DNA of 45,659 nt from an uncultured Bryobacteraceae bacterium (GTDB lineage Bacteria > Acidobacteriota > Terriglobia > Bryobacterales > Bryobacteraceae). The notes under the pieces were generated by a model. The model had not been told where the DNA came from. It ran no database searches and saw only the letters and a program-made list of their open reading frames with translations. The stretch spans positions 1 to 45,659 of the forward strand of contig CAKZUE010000060.1 in assembly GCA_937920635.1 (NCBI GenBank), in the 5' to 3' direction. The translations under genes and the position numbers were made by a program. Of the stretch, positions 35,849 through 43,977 are shown piece after piece (within the stretch, counting starts at the first letter, position 1; each line of letters begins with the position of its first letter).

Positions 35849-37827
35849 CGGGCTTTCCGCAGGGGAATCGCGATCAGCAGCGCCGCGATGGAGGCGAAGG
35901 CGGGCCAGGCGAGCCAGCCGCCCCACGCGGGATACCAGGAGAAGCCGTCCGCGCCGGTCAGCAGATGAGTCAGCGAAGTGACGCCGCCGAGGAACAGGGC
36001 GGCAAGCAGGATGCCGGTGACGGCTTCGCCGGCGATGAGGCCGCTGGCCAGCAGCGTTCCGGCTTCCTCGGCCTGCCGGCGCGCCGGTTCCGCCGCGCGC
36101 CGCAGGAGCCGGCCGGCGAGCCAGCGGATGGCGCCGCCGACAAAAATGGCGGAACTTGTTTCAAACGGAAGATACATGCCGACGGCGATGAGCATCATGG
36201 CGCGGGCGCCGCAGAGGATGAGCGCGAGGCCCAGCGCCGCGCCGGCGGCGAGCAGCCCCCAGGCCATGCCGCCGCCGACGATGCCCCTGGCCAGGGTGGC
36301 CATCAGTCCGGCCTGCGGGGCGGGCAGGGCGCGGCCGCCGATGCCGCCGCTGGCGAGGTTCGCTTCATGGAGCACGATCACCGGCAAAAGCAGGAACAGC
36401 GCCAGCAGGGCCACGGCGAGGATTTCGACAAGCTGCATTTTCCAGGGCGTGCCGCCGAGCAGATGGCCTGCCTTGAGGTCCTGGATCATCGATCCGGAGA
36501 CGGAGACAGCAACTGCCACCACGGCAGCCACGCCGAGCACCGCCGCCACGCCCCGCGCGCCGCGCACGCCCAGGGCGGTCATCAGCAGGGCGGCCAGCAC
36601 CAGCGCGGAAAGCGTGAGTCCGCTGAGCGGCTGGTTGGAGCTGCCGACGAGCCCCACAAGGTAGCCGCCGACCGCGGAGAGCAGAAAGCCGGCCGCGCCC
36701 ATCAAGAGCGCCGCCGCCAGGGCGGCGGTCCACGAGCCGGTGAAGGCGTGGTAGATCACGGTGACGGCGACAACCAGAATGCAGACGGCGCCGGCGACGA
36801 CGCGCAACGGAATGTCGCGCTCCGTCCGCTCCACGGCGGCGGCGGCGCCGCGGCGGGCGCGCCAGGCTCCGGCAAGGGAGCGGACGAGGGAATCGCGCAT
36901 GGACCACATGGTGTAGGCGGCGCCCACCAGCATCGTGCCGACGGCAAGCGGGCGGACGACGTTCATCCAGATGGTGTAGGCGGCCAGAGCGGGATCCGCT
37001 GCGCCGGAGCGGGCGGCAAAATCGGGATCGAAAAACAGCAGGAGCGGGATGAGAACCCACCAGGCGAGGATGCCTCCGGAGACGTTGATGGAGGCGTATT
37101 TCGGACCGATGATGTATCCGATGCCGAGCAGGGCCGGCGAGAGGGCGGGCGTCGACCAGGCCACGCCGCCGCCGTGCGGCACCGCGGCCAGAGGCGCTTT
37201 GGAAAAATCGAAGTGCCGGATGACGCTCTGGGGAAACGCGAGAAAACCCTCGGCATATTCCCGGAAAATCTGGATGCCTTTTTCGCTTTTCAGGATCTGA
37301 ATCAGCGCGCCAAATCCCATTCCTCCGAAGACCAGGCGCGGCGCGTCGCCCGCCTCCTGCCCGGCCCGGACGATCTCGTAGCTGGCGACGCTCTCCGGCC
37401 ATGGAAGGCCGGCGTCCACGCACAGGGCGCGGCGCAACAGCACGATGAAGAAGATGCCGGCAAGGCCGCCGGCGAGCAGGATCATCGACCCTTCCCAGTA
37501 ATGCGCGCGCAGGTCCTGCCACAGGCGCACGCCGTCGATCTCGACCATGAGGAACGCCGGCAGGGTGAAGATGGCGCCGGCGACCAGAGCTTCGCCGACG
37601 CTGGCGGCGGTGCGGGCGATGTTCTGCTCGAGCACGCCGCCGCGCCACCAGGGCAGGCGCGCCAGCGCCATGGCGATGACGGCGGCGGGGATGGTGGCAG
37701 CCACGGTCTGTCCGGCTTTCATGCCGAGGTAGGCGTTGGCGGCGCCGAAGACGAAGGCGAGAAACAGGCCGAGCCCCGCCGCTTTCAGCGTGAGCTCGCG
37801 CGGGTCCGGTGCGGATTTGCCGGTCAC
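35842..37827 (-). CDS. OPT-family oligopeptide transporter
   Basis: A 661-residue integral membrane protein with about 14-16 hydrophobic helices. The start has GAANAYLGMKAGQTVAATIP, a family signature. Mid-protein YIIGPKYASINVSGGILAWW and SGSMIQDLKAGHLLGGTPW are typical of bacterial OPT members. The family imports oligopeptides, siderophores or metal chelates with protons; substrate cannot be told here. The GTG start at 37827 is chosen because the overlapping ATG (37829) is followed by TGA. A GGAGGTGT stretch lies about 22 bases upstream, too far for a standard ribosome site. Confidence 0.9.
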   Translation of the reverse strand: MTGKSAPDPRELTLKAAGLGLFLAFVFGAANAYLGMKAGQTVAATIPAAVIAMALARLPWWRGGVLEQNIARTAASVGEALVAGAIFTLPAFLMVEIDGVRLWQDLRAHYWEGSMILLAGGLAGIFFIVLLRRALCVDAGLPWPESVASYEIVRAGQEAGDAPRLVFGGMGFGALIQILKSEKGIQIFREYAEGFLAFPQSVIRHFDFSKAPLAAVPHGGGVAWSTPALSPALLGIGYIIGPKYASINVSGGILAWWVLIPLLLFFDPDFAARSGAADPALAAYTIWMNVVRPLAVGTMLVGAAYTMWSMRDSLVRSLAGAWRARRGAAAAVERTERDIPLRVVAGAVCILVVAVTVIYHAFTGSWTAALAAALLMGAAGFLLSAVGGYLVGLVGSSNQPLSGLTLSALVLAALLMTALGVRGARGVAAVLGVAAVVAVAVSVSGSMIQDLKAGHLLGGTPWKMQLVEILAVALLALFLLLPVIVLHEANLASGGIGGRALPAPQAGLMATLARGIVGGGMAWGLLAAGAALGLALILCGARAMMLIAVGMYLPFETSSAIFVGGAIRWLAGRLLRRAAEPARRQAEEAGTLLASGLIAGEAVTGILLAALFLGGVTSLTHLLTGADGFSWYPAWGGWLAWPAFASIAALLIAIPLRKARQ

Positions 37828-37895
37828 ATGACGATGGTACTTCAGCGGACACCTCCATCCTTGCGGCGGCTCGGCTACAGTATTAGGAAGCTCTC

Positions 37896-40019
37896 ATGGC
37901 ATCGCCCAAGGTGAAGCAGGACCGCAAAGCGGAGAAATCGAAGCCGCAGCAGGGACCCGATCTGAACGACCCGTCCCTGTACATCAACCGGGAGCTGAGC
38001 CTGCTGGAGTTCCAGCGCCGGGTGCTGGAAGAGGCGCAGGATCCGGCGAATCCGCTGCTGGAGCGGGTGAAGTTTCTCTCCATCGTTGGCTCGAACCTCG
38101 ATGAATTCTTCATGGTGCGCGTGGCGGGGCTGTACAGCCAGATGGAGTCGGGGATTCTGGAAACGGGTCCTGACGCGATGACACCGGCGGCGCAACTCGA
38201 GGCGATCCGGAGCGTGTACACGAAACTGTTCGCCGACGCGCACCGGTGCCGGAAGGATCTGTTCCAGGAGTTGCGGCGTCACGGGGTTCTGATCCTCGAC
38301 TACGCGGAATTGTCTGAAGCGCAAAGGGAGACGGCGCGGCGCTATTTCCAGGAAGTGATTTACCCGGTGCTGACGCCGCTGGCATTTGATCCCGGGCGAC
38401 CGTTCCCGCACATATCGAATCTGAGCCTGAACCTGGCGGTGCTGGTGCGGCACCCGAACGGAGAGGAGCGGTTCGCGCGGATCAAGGTGCCGGACACGAT
38501 TCCGCAGATTGTGCCGCTGCACAAGCCGCCGCAGCGGCGCAGCGGGCGTCCGCTGACGTTCACGTGGATCGAGCAGGTGATCGAGGCGAATCTGGACGCG
38601 CTGTTTCCGGGCATGGAGATCGTGGAGGCGCATCCGTTCCATGTGACGCGCGACGCCGACATCGCCATCCAGGAACTGGAAGCGGAGGACCTGCTGGAGA
38701 GCGTGGAAGAGAGCGTGCGGCAGCGGCGGTTCGGCGCGGTGGTGCGGCTGAAGGTGCCGAGGAGGATGCCCGATTCGATTCTCGAAATTCTGAAGACGAA
38801 TCTCGAGATCGACGACGACGCGGTGTACCGCGTGGAGGGACCGCTGGCGCTGGTGCGGCTGAAGCACATTGCGGGGCTGGAGCGCGCGGACCTGAAGGAC
38901 AAGCCGTTCACGCCAGCGCCGCTTGCCGGGCTGGGAGAGGACGAGGACATCTTCGCGGCGATCCGGCGCAGCGACATCCTGCTGCACCACCCGTTCGACA
39001 GTTTCCAGCCGGTGGTGGATTTTCTGCGCACGGCGGCGCGCGATCCGAACGTGCTGGCGATCAAGATGACGCTGTACCGCGTGGGACCGAATGCGCCGGT
39101 GGTGGAAGCGCTGCTGGACGCCAACGCGCGGGGCAAGCAGGTGGCGGTACTGGTGGAGCTGAAGGCGCGCTTCGACGAAGAGTCCAACATCGAGTGGGCG
39201 CGCGCGCTGGAAAAAGAGGGCGTGCACGTCGTCTACGGGCTGGTGGGGGTGAAGGTGCACTGCAAGGTGGCGATGGTGGTGCGGCGCGAGGGGGCGAAGA
39301 TCCGCCGGTACGTGCACCTGTCGACAGGCAATTACAACGCCGTCACGGCGCATCTGTACACGGACATCGGGCTGTTCACCTGCGACGAGGAGATGGGCGC
39401 GGCGTGCACGGACTTGTTCAACTATCTGACCGGATACTCGGCGAAGCCGGATTACGGGAAGCTGCTGGTGGCGCCGGTGAATCTGCGGGAGCGCTTCGAG
39501 GCGCTCATCCGGCGCGAGATTGCGCTGGCGCGCGCGGGCAAGCCGGCGCGGCTGATCTTCAAGATGAACGCGCTGTCGGACCCGCGCCTGATCCGGCTGC
39601 TGTATGAAGCCTCGATGGCAGGGGTCAAAGTGGATCTATTATGCCGGGGGATCTGCTGCCTGCGTCCCGGATTGCCGGGAGTGAGCGAGAACATCCGGGT
39701 GACGAGCATCGTGGGGCGTTTTCTCGAGCACAGCCGCATCTACTGGTTCCAGAACAATGGTGAGGAAGAGGTGCTGTTGGGTTCCGCCGACCTGATGCAG
39801 CGCAATCTGAACCGCCGGGTGGAGACGCTGTTTCCCATTGAGAAGCATGCGTTGATCCGCTATCTTCGGGACCGGGTGCTGGCAGTGTACCTGAAGGACA
39901 ACGTGAAGGCGCGCCGAATGAAAAAGGACGGCAGTTATGAACGGGTTTCCCGTAAAGAGAACGAGAAAGCGATCGACGCGCAGGCGCACCTGTTGAGGCA
40001 GAAATGCTGGAAAACGTAA
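37896..40019 (+). CDS. ppk1: Polyphosphate kinase 1
   Basis: A 707-residue polyphosphate kinase that makes polyphosphate from ATP. The N-terminal helical domain has YINRELSLLEFQRRV and SNLDEFFMVRV. The phospho-acceptor His is His474 in YVHLSTGNYN. KMTLYRVG and RARFDE-type residues of the ATP tunnel are present (ELKARFDEESNI, HCKVAMVVRREG). A short charged N-terminal extension of about 30 residues (KVKQDRKAEKSK) is extra. It starts the four-gene polyphosphate operon and overlaps the first PPK2 gene by 16 bases. It is divergent from the OPT transporter across 68 bases. Confidence 0.96.
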   Translation: MASPKVKQDRKAEKSKPQQGPDLNDPSLYINRELSLLEFQRRVLEEAQDPANPLLERVKFLSIVGSNLDEFFMVRVAGLYSQMESGILETGPDAMTPAAQLEAIRSVYTKLFADAHRCRKDLFQELRRHGVLILDYAELSEAQRETARRYFQEVIYPVLTPLAFDPGRPFPHISNLSLNLAVLVRHPNGEERFARIKVPDTIPQIVPLHKPPQRRSGRPLTFTWIEQVIEANLDALFPGMEIVEAHPFHVTRDADIAIQELEAEDLLESVEESVRQRRFGAVVRLKVPRRMPDSILEILKTNLEIDDDAVYRVEGPLALVRLKHIAGLERADLKDKPFTPAPLAGLGEDEDIFAAIRRSDILLHHPFDSFQPVVDFLRTAARDPNVLAIKMTLYRVGPNAPVVEALLDANARGKQVAVLVELKARFDEESNIEWARALEKEGVHVVYGLVGVKVHCKVAMVVRREGAKIRRYVHLSTGNYNAVTAHLYTDIGLFTCDEEMGAACTDLFNYLTGYSAKPDYGKLLVAPVNLRERFEALIRREIALARAGKPARLIFKMNALSDPRLIRLLYEASMAGVKVDLLCRGICCLRPGLPGVSENIRVTSIVGRFLEHSRIYWFQNNGEEEVLLGSADLMQRNLNRRVETLFPIEKHALIRYLRDRVLAVYLKDNVKARRMKKDGSYERVSRKENEKAIDAQAHLLRQKCWKT

Positions 40020-40804
40020 ATCTGAAGCGCAATCTGGCTCGCGAAACGTGGGAGCGCGAGCTTCCCGGGCTGCAAAGGCGGCTGTTCGACCTGGAAAAAG
40101 CTTGCTGGGACAACGGAAAGTCCTCCATCGTGGTGTTCGAAGGATGGGAGGCGGCGGGCAAGGGGGGCGCGATCTCCACGTTGACGGCGCGGCTGGACGC
40201 GCGCGGCTTCCGCCTTTACACGATCACTCCGCCGCGCACATACGAGCAGGAGTATCCGTGGCTGTGGCGGTTCTGGTTGAAAGTCCCCAACCGGGGCGAG
40301 ATGGCCATTTTCGATCATTCCTGGTACCGGCGCGTGCTGGACGACCGGGTGGAGAATCTGGTTCCGAAGAAGGACTGGCGCAAGGCGTACCTGGACATCG
40401 CCGAATTCGAACGGATGCTGGCGGACGACGGCACGACAATTCTGAAATTCTGGTTTCATATCAGCAAAAAAGAGCAGAAAAAGCGGTTCGACAAAATTGT
40501 AAAAGATCCGCTGGAAAGCTGGCGGATTACCAAGGAGGACTGGAAGCGCCACGAGCAATACGAGGAGTACCTGGAAGCAGCGGAAGAGATGCTGGAGCGG
40601 ACCGAAAGCGGGCACGCCCCGTGGACGATCGTCGAAGCGACCTGCCGCCGCTATGCGCGGCGGAAGGTGTTTGCCACCCTCATCGCCGCGCTGGAAAAGA
40701 CACTCGGCGCCGCGGCGCCTCCGGTGCAGGCGCCGAACCTGCGCGATGCGGAACTCCGCCGCGTGATGGCCAGTGTCAGCGGCGAGAAGAACGGAGGCGC
40801 GTGA
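40004..40804 (+). CDS. PPK2-family polyphosphate kinase, first copy
   Basis: A 266-residue single-domain PPK2 protein. Walker A GWEAAGKGG is at 47-55, and IFDHSWYRRVLDDRVENL is the Walker B and lid-proximal region. The lid block KFWFHISKKEQKKRF is followed by WRITKEDWKRHEQY and by APWTIVEATCRRYARRKV. PPK2 enzymes use polyphosphate to phosphorylate AMP, ADP or GDP. Compared with the next gene, the motif is HSWYRR instead of RSWYGR. The ATG lies inside the end of ppk1, and the stop overlaps the second PPK2 ATG (TGATG), so the three kinases are made together. Confidence 0.9.
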   Translation: MLENVNLKRNLARETWERELPGLQRRLFDLEKACWDNGKSSIVVFEGWEAAGKGGAISTLTARLDARGFRLYTITPPRTYEQEYPWLWRFWLKVPNRGEMAIFDHSWYRRVLDDRVENLVPKKDWRKAYLDIAEFERMLADDGTTILKFWFHISKKEQKKRFDKIVKDPLESWRITKEDWKRHEQYEEYLEAAEEMLERTESGHAPWTIVEATCRRYARRKVFATLIAALEKTLGAAAPPVQAPNLRDAELRRVMASVSGEKNGGA

Positions 40805-41541
40805 TGCTGAAGTCGCTCGATCTGTCGCTGGCGCTCCCGCGGGAAGAGTACATGGTTCAGTTGGCGCGCCGTCAGATTCAGTTGCGGGAGATGGGCTGGC
40901 AGGTGTATCAGCAGAAGCGGCCAGTGGTGATTGTGTTCGAGGGGTGGGACGCGGCGGGCAAGGGCGGAACGATCCGGCGGATCACGGAAAAGCTGGATCC
41001 GCGCGGTTACACGGTGTGGCCAATCAGCGCGCCGGAGGGGGAAGACAAGACCCGGCATTATCTGTACCGGTTCTGGCGGAGGCTGCCGCCGCGGGGCCAG
41101 ATCGCGATCTTCGACCGCTCCTGGTACGGGCGCGTGCTGGTGGAGCGCGTGGAGGGCTTTTGCAGGGAAGAGGAGTGGCGGCGGGCGTACAAGGAGATCA
41201 ATTCCTTCGAGCGGCAGCTTACGGATTTCGGGGCGGTTTTGGCGAAATTCTGGATTCATATTTCGCGCGACGAGCAGTTGCGGCGGTTCAAGGAGCGGCA
41301 GAAGACGGGTTATAAGGCGTGGAAGCTGACAGCGGAGGATTGGCGCAACCGTGAGAAGTGGGCCGCTTACGAGCAGGCGGTGGAAGAGATGGTGCTGAAG
41401 ACGAGCACGCTGCGGGCGCCGTGGCACCTGATCGAGGGCAACGACAAGTACCATGCGCGCGTGAAAGTTCTGTCCATCCTGGTAAAGACGCTCTCGGAAG
41501 AGCTGGGGTACGAGCCAGCCGATCCGCTGGACAAGAAATGA
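40804..41541 (+). CDS. PPK2-family polyphosphate kinase, second copy
   Basis: A 245-residue single-domain PPK2 protein. Walker A GWDAAGKGG is at 47-55, the same residue positions as in the first copy. IFDRSWYGRVLVERVEGF and the EINSFERQL segment are the canonical catalytic-domain form known from polyphosphate:AMP phosphotransferases and ADP kinases. WKLTAEDWRNREKW and APWHLIEGNDKYHARVKV follow. It probably acts on nucleotide mono- or diphosphates. The TGATG overlap with the first copy and ATGA overlap with the next gene show tight coupling. The pair may be a split version of the two-domain PPK2 (PAP) enzymes. Confidence 0.92.
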   Translation: MLKSLDLSLALPREEYMVQLARRQIQLREMGWQVYQQKRPVVIVFEGWDAAGKGGTIRRITEKLDPRGYTVWPISAPEGEDKTRHYLYRFWRRLPPRGQIAIFDRSWYGRVLVERVEGFCREEEWRRAYKEINSFERQLTDFGAVLAKFWIHISRDEQLRRFKERQKTGYKAWKLTAEDWRNREKWAAYEQAVEEMVLKTSTLRAPWHLIEGNDKYHARVKVLSILVKTLSEELGYEPADPLDKK

Positions 41542-42287
41542 CGCTGCGGGGCCTGATGGCGGCGGTGGTTGTTTGCGGGCTGAGCCACGCCGGGCCGCGG
41601 ATTGACGGCGGCGGCTGGAGCGCGCCGGTTCCGCTCCCGCGCGGCTCGATGGTGGTGGTGGGATTTCTGGGCGCATGGGAGCGGTGGGACGACGAGCGGC
41701 GCAGCGTGCGGAAGCTGGCCTTGCGGCTGCGGGAGCCGGCCCTGCCCGGACTGTATGTGGAAACGGCGGGCAACCACGACCGCAAGCGGGTGCGGCGGAT
41801 GTTACTGGCGAGCCTGGACCGCGACGGGGATGGGAGGCTGAATCCCAAAGAAGCAAAATCGGTCGTTTTTGTTTTTTATGGACAGAGCTTCGGCGGGGCG
41901 GCAGCGGTGTATCTGGCGCGCGATCTGGAGCGGCACGGCGTACCCGTGCGGCTGACGGTACAGGTGGACAGCGTGGGGCGCAGGGATCATCTGATCCCGG
42001 CCAACGTGGCGCGGGCGTTGAACCTGTACCAACGCGACCCCGGACCGATCCGCGGCGAGCCGGCAATCCGCGCGGCGGACCCGTCGCGGACGGAGATTCT
42101 GGGCAATCTTCCGTTCACCTACCTGTTCCGCCGGGTGGACATGAGCGAATATCCGGCCATTGCGCGACGCATCGGGCTGTCGCACTGGAAGATGGACAAC
42201 GATCCGGCGGTGTGGGCGATTGTCGAGGCGGCGATCCGCGCCGAGATCCTGCGCTGGCAGGCGGAGAGTGCGGGTGCGGAGCACTGA
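41538..42287 (+). CDS. Secreted alpha/beta-hydrolase-like protein with an EF-hand loop
   Basis: A 249-residue protein with a signal peptide (residues 1-18). A canonical EF-hand loop DRDGDGRLNPKE at 94-105 has ligands at positions 1, 3, 5, 7, 9 and 12 and should bind calcium. It is followed by FVFYGQSFGGAAAVYLARDL with a GxSxG nucleophile elbow at Ser117. VQVDSVGRRDHLIP is a likely acid-residue strand, and LSHWKMDND near residue 212 may carry the catalytic His. The substrate is unknown. The ATG overlaps the second PPK2 stop (ATGA), tying an exported hydrolase to polyphosphate metabolism. A second start at 41556 is possible. Confidence 0.72.
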   Translation: MTLRGLMAAVVVCGLSHAGPRIDGGGWSAPVPLPRGSMVVVGFLGAWERWDDERRSVRKLALRLREPALPGLYVETAGNHDRKRVRRMLLASLDRDGDGRLNPKEAKSVVFVFYGQSFGGAAAVYLARDLERHGVPVRLTVQVDSVGRRDHLIPANVARALNLYQRDPGPIRGEPAIRAADPSRTEILGNLPFTYLFRRVDMSEYPAIARRIGLSHWKMDNDPAVWAIVEAAIRAEILRWQAESAGAEH

Positions 42288-42401
42288 GGCGCGGGTGAGC
42301 GAGCTTGCCGCGAATCAAAAGACGAAATCCTCAGCACTCACCGATTGACCCGTGAAGCCCGGCAGAGAATCGCGGATCAGCCGCGCCCATCCCGAACGCG
42401 G

Positions 42402-42430
42402 TTGACCGCAGGCGCGGGGTTCCGTAGGCT
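42402..42430 (+). promoter_or_regulatory. Possible sigma-70 promoter
   Basis: TTGACC at 42402-42407 and TAGGCT at 42425-42430 with a 17-base spacer. It is followed by an AAGGA ribosome site and the ATG at 42440, so the leader would be very short. The -10 box is weak (3/6). Confidence 0.3.
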
Positions 42431-42439
42431 CAAGGAAGC

Positions 42440-43765
42440 ATGAGACGGCCGATGGGGATCTATTTGGCGGGGCGGCTTGCCGTGGCGGGCGCGGCGCTGG
42501 CTGTATTGCTCCTGCCCGCCCAGACGGCGCCGGGGCAATATCCGCCGGGGCAGTATCCGCCGGGGCAATACCCTCCGGGCCAATATCCGCCCGAGACGTA
42601 TCCGTATCCGGGTTCACGCGTGCCGGGCATCCCGATGCCGCCGGTGCCGTGGCCGAAGCGGAAGCCGAAAGAAGGCGCGAAGAAGGGCGAGATCGAGAAG
42701 TTCGAAGGAATGCTGCGGCGGCTTTCCGAGAAGGAACTGGTGCTCGAAACGCACGAGCAGGGGATGATGCGCTTCCGGCTGCTCGTGAAGACGCAGTTCA
42801 AGGACAAGAAGGGCCAGCCGGTGCGCGACTCGCTGCTGAAGCCGGGCGACCAGCTCGAGGTGCAATGCGACGCGATCGATCCGGAGACGGCGCGGGCGGT
42901 GGTGTTTCTCCGCGAGGGAACGGCCGCGGAGCGCGAGGCAGCTTCGAGGCCCATTGAAGCGGCGGCGCCGGAGGCGGCTCCGGCAGCCACGCCGCCAACG
43001 GCTGCGCCGGCTGTGCCGGCTCCGGGCTTGCCCGCGGCGAAGTCCGCGCTTCCACCAGAAGAGGATGAACCGGAAGCCGATCCTGTGATCGCCAGGGCGC
43101 GGGGCGTGATGGCGGAGATGGAAGCGGCGATGCCGGATTTCCTGGCCGAGCAGGTTACGGCGCGCTATGTGAGCTTCAACAATGAGGCGTCGTGGAACCG
43201 GCTCGATGTTGTGGAGGCCGAAATTGCGTGGTCCGGCGGCAAAGAGCAGTACCGCAACGTGCGCCTGAACGGCCGTCCGGTGCAGGGCGGGCCGGAGACG
43301 ACGGGCACGTGGTCGACGGGCGAGTTTCTGACGACGGCGGCGGACATCCTGAGCCCGGCCACACGCGCGGCGTTCGTGCGGTTGGGGACAGAGAAAGCGG
43401 GCGGGCGGCAGGCGGTGGTGTTCGAGTTTTCGATCCGGGCCGAGAATTCGCACTGGGTGCTGGTGTCGCCGGAAGGGGAGCGGCTGAGGCCGGCGCAGAA
43501 GGGGCGGATCTGGATCGACGAGGACACACACCGCGTGCTGCGGATCGAGCAGCGGGCGGTGTCGATCCCAGCGTCGTTCCCGCAGGACAAGGCGGAGTGC
43601 CTGGTGGAGTTCGGCCCGGTGGCGATTGGAGCGGCGCCGCTGCTGATGCCCGTGCGGGCTGAGACGCGGGGCTGCATGCGGGGCACGGTGCAGTGCTCGA
43701 AGAACGAGATTGTGTGGCGGAATTACCGGAAATTCGGGGCGGAATCCACGGTGGTTTTCAAGTGA
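42440..43765 (+). CDS. Secreted protein with PPGQY repeats, function unknown
   Basis: A 441-residue protein. A signal peptide covers about 1-30 (to PAQTA). Residues 31-50 are four PGQYP repeats, coded by near-identical 15-base units at 42530-42589. A Pro-rich stretch leads to a small beta domain (about 75-155, KGEIEKFEGMLRRLSEKELVL, PGDQLEVQCD). An Ala/Pro linker spans 160-210. The C-terminal half (about 215-441) resembles bacterial secreted beta-rich domains with a lipoprotein-chaperone-like pattern (WIDEDTHRVLRIEQRAV) and has a Cys pair in RGCMRGTVQCSKNE. No enzyme motif is seen. AAGGA precedes the ATG. Confidence 0.72.
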   Translation: MRRPMGIYLAGRLAVAGAALAVLLLPAQTAPGQYPPGQYPPGQYPPGQYPPETYPYPGSRVPGIPMPPVPWPKRKPKEGAKKGEIEKFEGMLRRLSEKELVLETHEQGMMRFRLLVKTQFKDKKGQPVRDSLLKPGDQLEVQCDAIDPETARAVVFLREGTAAEREAASRPIEAAAPEAAPAATPPTAAPAVPAPGLPAAKSALPPEEDEPEADPVIARARGVMAEMEAAMPDFLAEQVTARYVSFNNEASWNRLDVVEAEIAWSGGKEQYRNVRLNGRPVQGGPETTGTWSTGEFLTTAADILSPATRAAFVRLGTEKAGGRQAVVFEFSIRAENSHWVLVSPEGERLRPAQKGRIWIDEDTHRVLRIEQRAVSIPASFPQDKAECLVEFGPVAIGAAPLLMPVRAETRGCMRGTVQCSKNEIVWRNYRKFGAESTVVFK

Positions 43766-43881
43766 AGAGGCGCAGCATCTGAAAAGCGTCTGATGCGGTC
43801 CGCGCGTGGAGACTGTGGGAGCAGCCGGAACCAGCGGGTTGGAGGCAGCCTGGCGTAGCGGGGCTGATGGCCGCCCCTTCC

Positions 43882-43898
43882 GCGGGCCATCGGCCCGC
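43882..43898 (+). repeat. GC-rich hairpin
   Basis: GCGGGCC (43882-43888) pairs with GGCCCGC (43892-43898) around ATC. It lies in the gap after the PPGQY gene and overlaps a second possible stem, GATGGCC/GGCCATC. It could help end transcription or be a mobile-repeat relic. Confidence 0.4.
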
Positions 43899-43940
43899 TT
43901 CATTCGGGGCACTGGATCTGACGGAGCGGATCAGTCTCAG

Positions 43941-43976
43941 CGAAAAAGGGGAATTGTGTTCCTGTCCCCTTTTTCG
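43941..43976. terminator. Bidirectional terminator between convergent genes
   Basis: CGAAAAAGGGGA (43941-43952) and TCCCCTTTTTCG (43965-43976) are a perfect 12-base inverted repeat with a 12-base loop. Each strand reads as a stem with a U-run. It lies one base beyond the stop of the minus-strand gene ending at 43978 and about 175 bases after the plus-strand gene. The arm also resembles dispersed GGGGACAGG-type repeats seen in many bacterial genomes. Confidence 0.7.
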
Positions 43977-43977
43977 G

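Noticed and set aside
35845-37914. Long plus-strand frame antisense to the OPT transporter
   Set aside because: The translation is Gly/Gln/His/Asp-rich low-complexity sequence and the minus strand encodes an unmistakable multi-helix transporter.
42530-42589. CRISPR-like short repeats
   Set aside because: The 15-base units have no spacers and are in frame within a coding sequence as PGQYP repeats.
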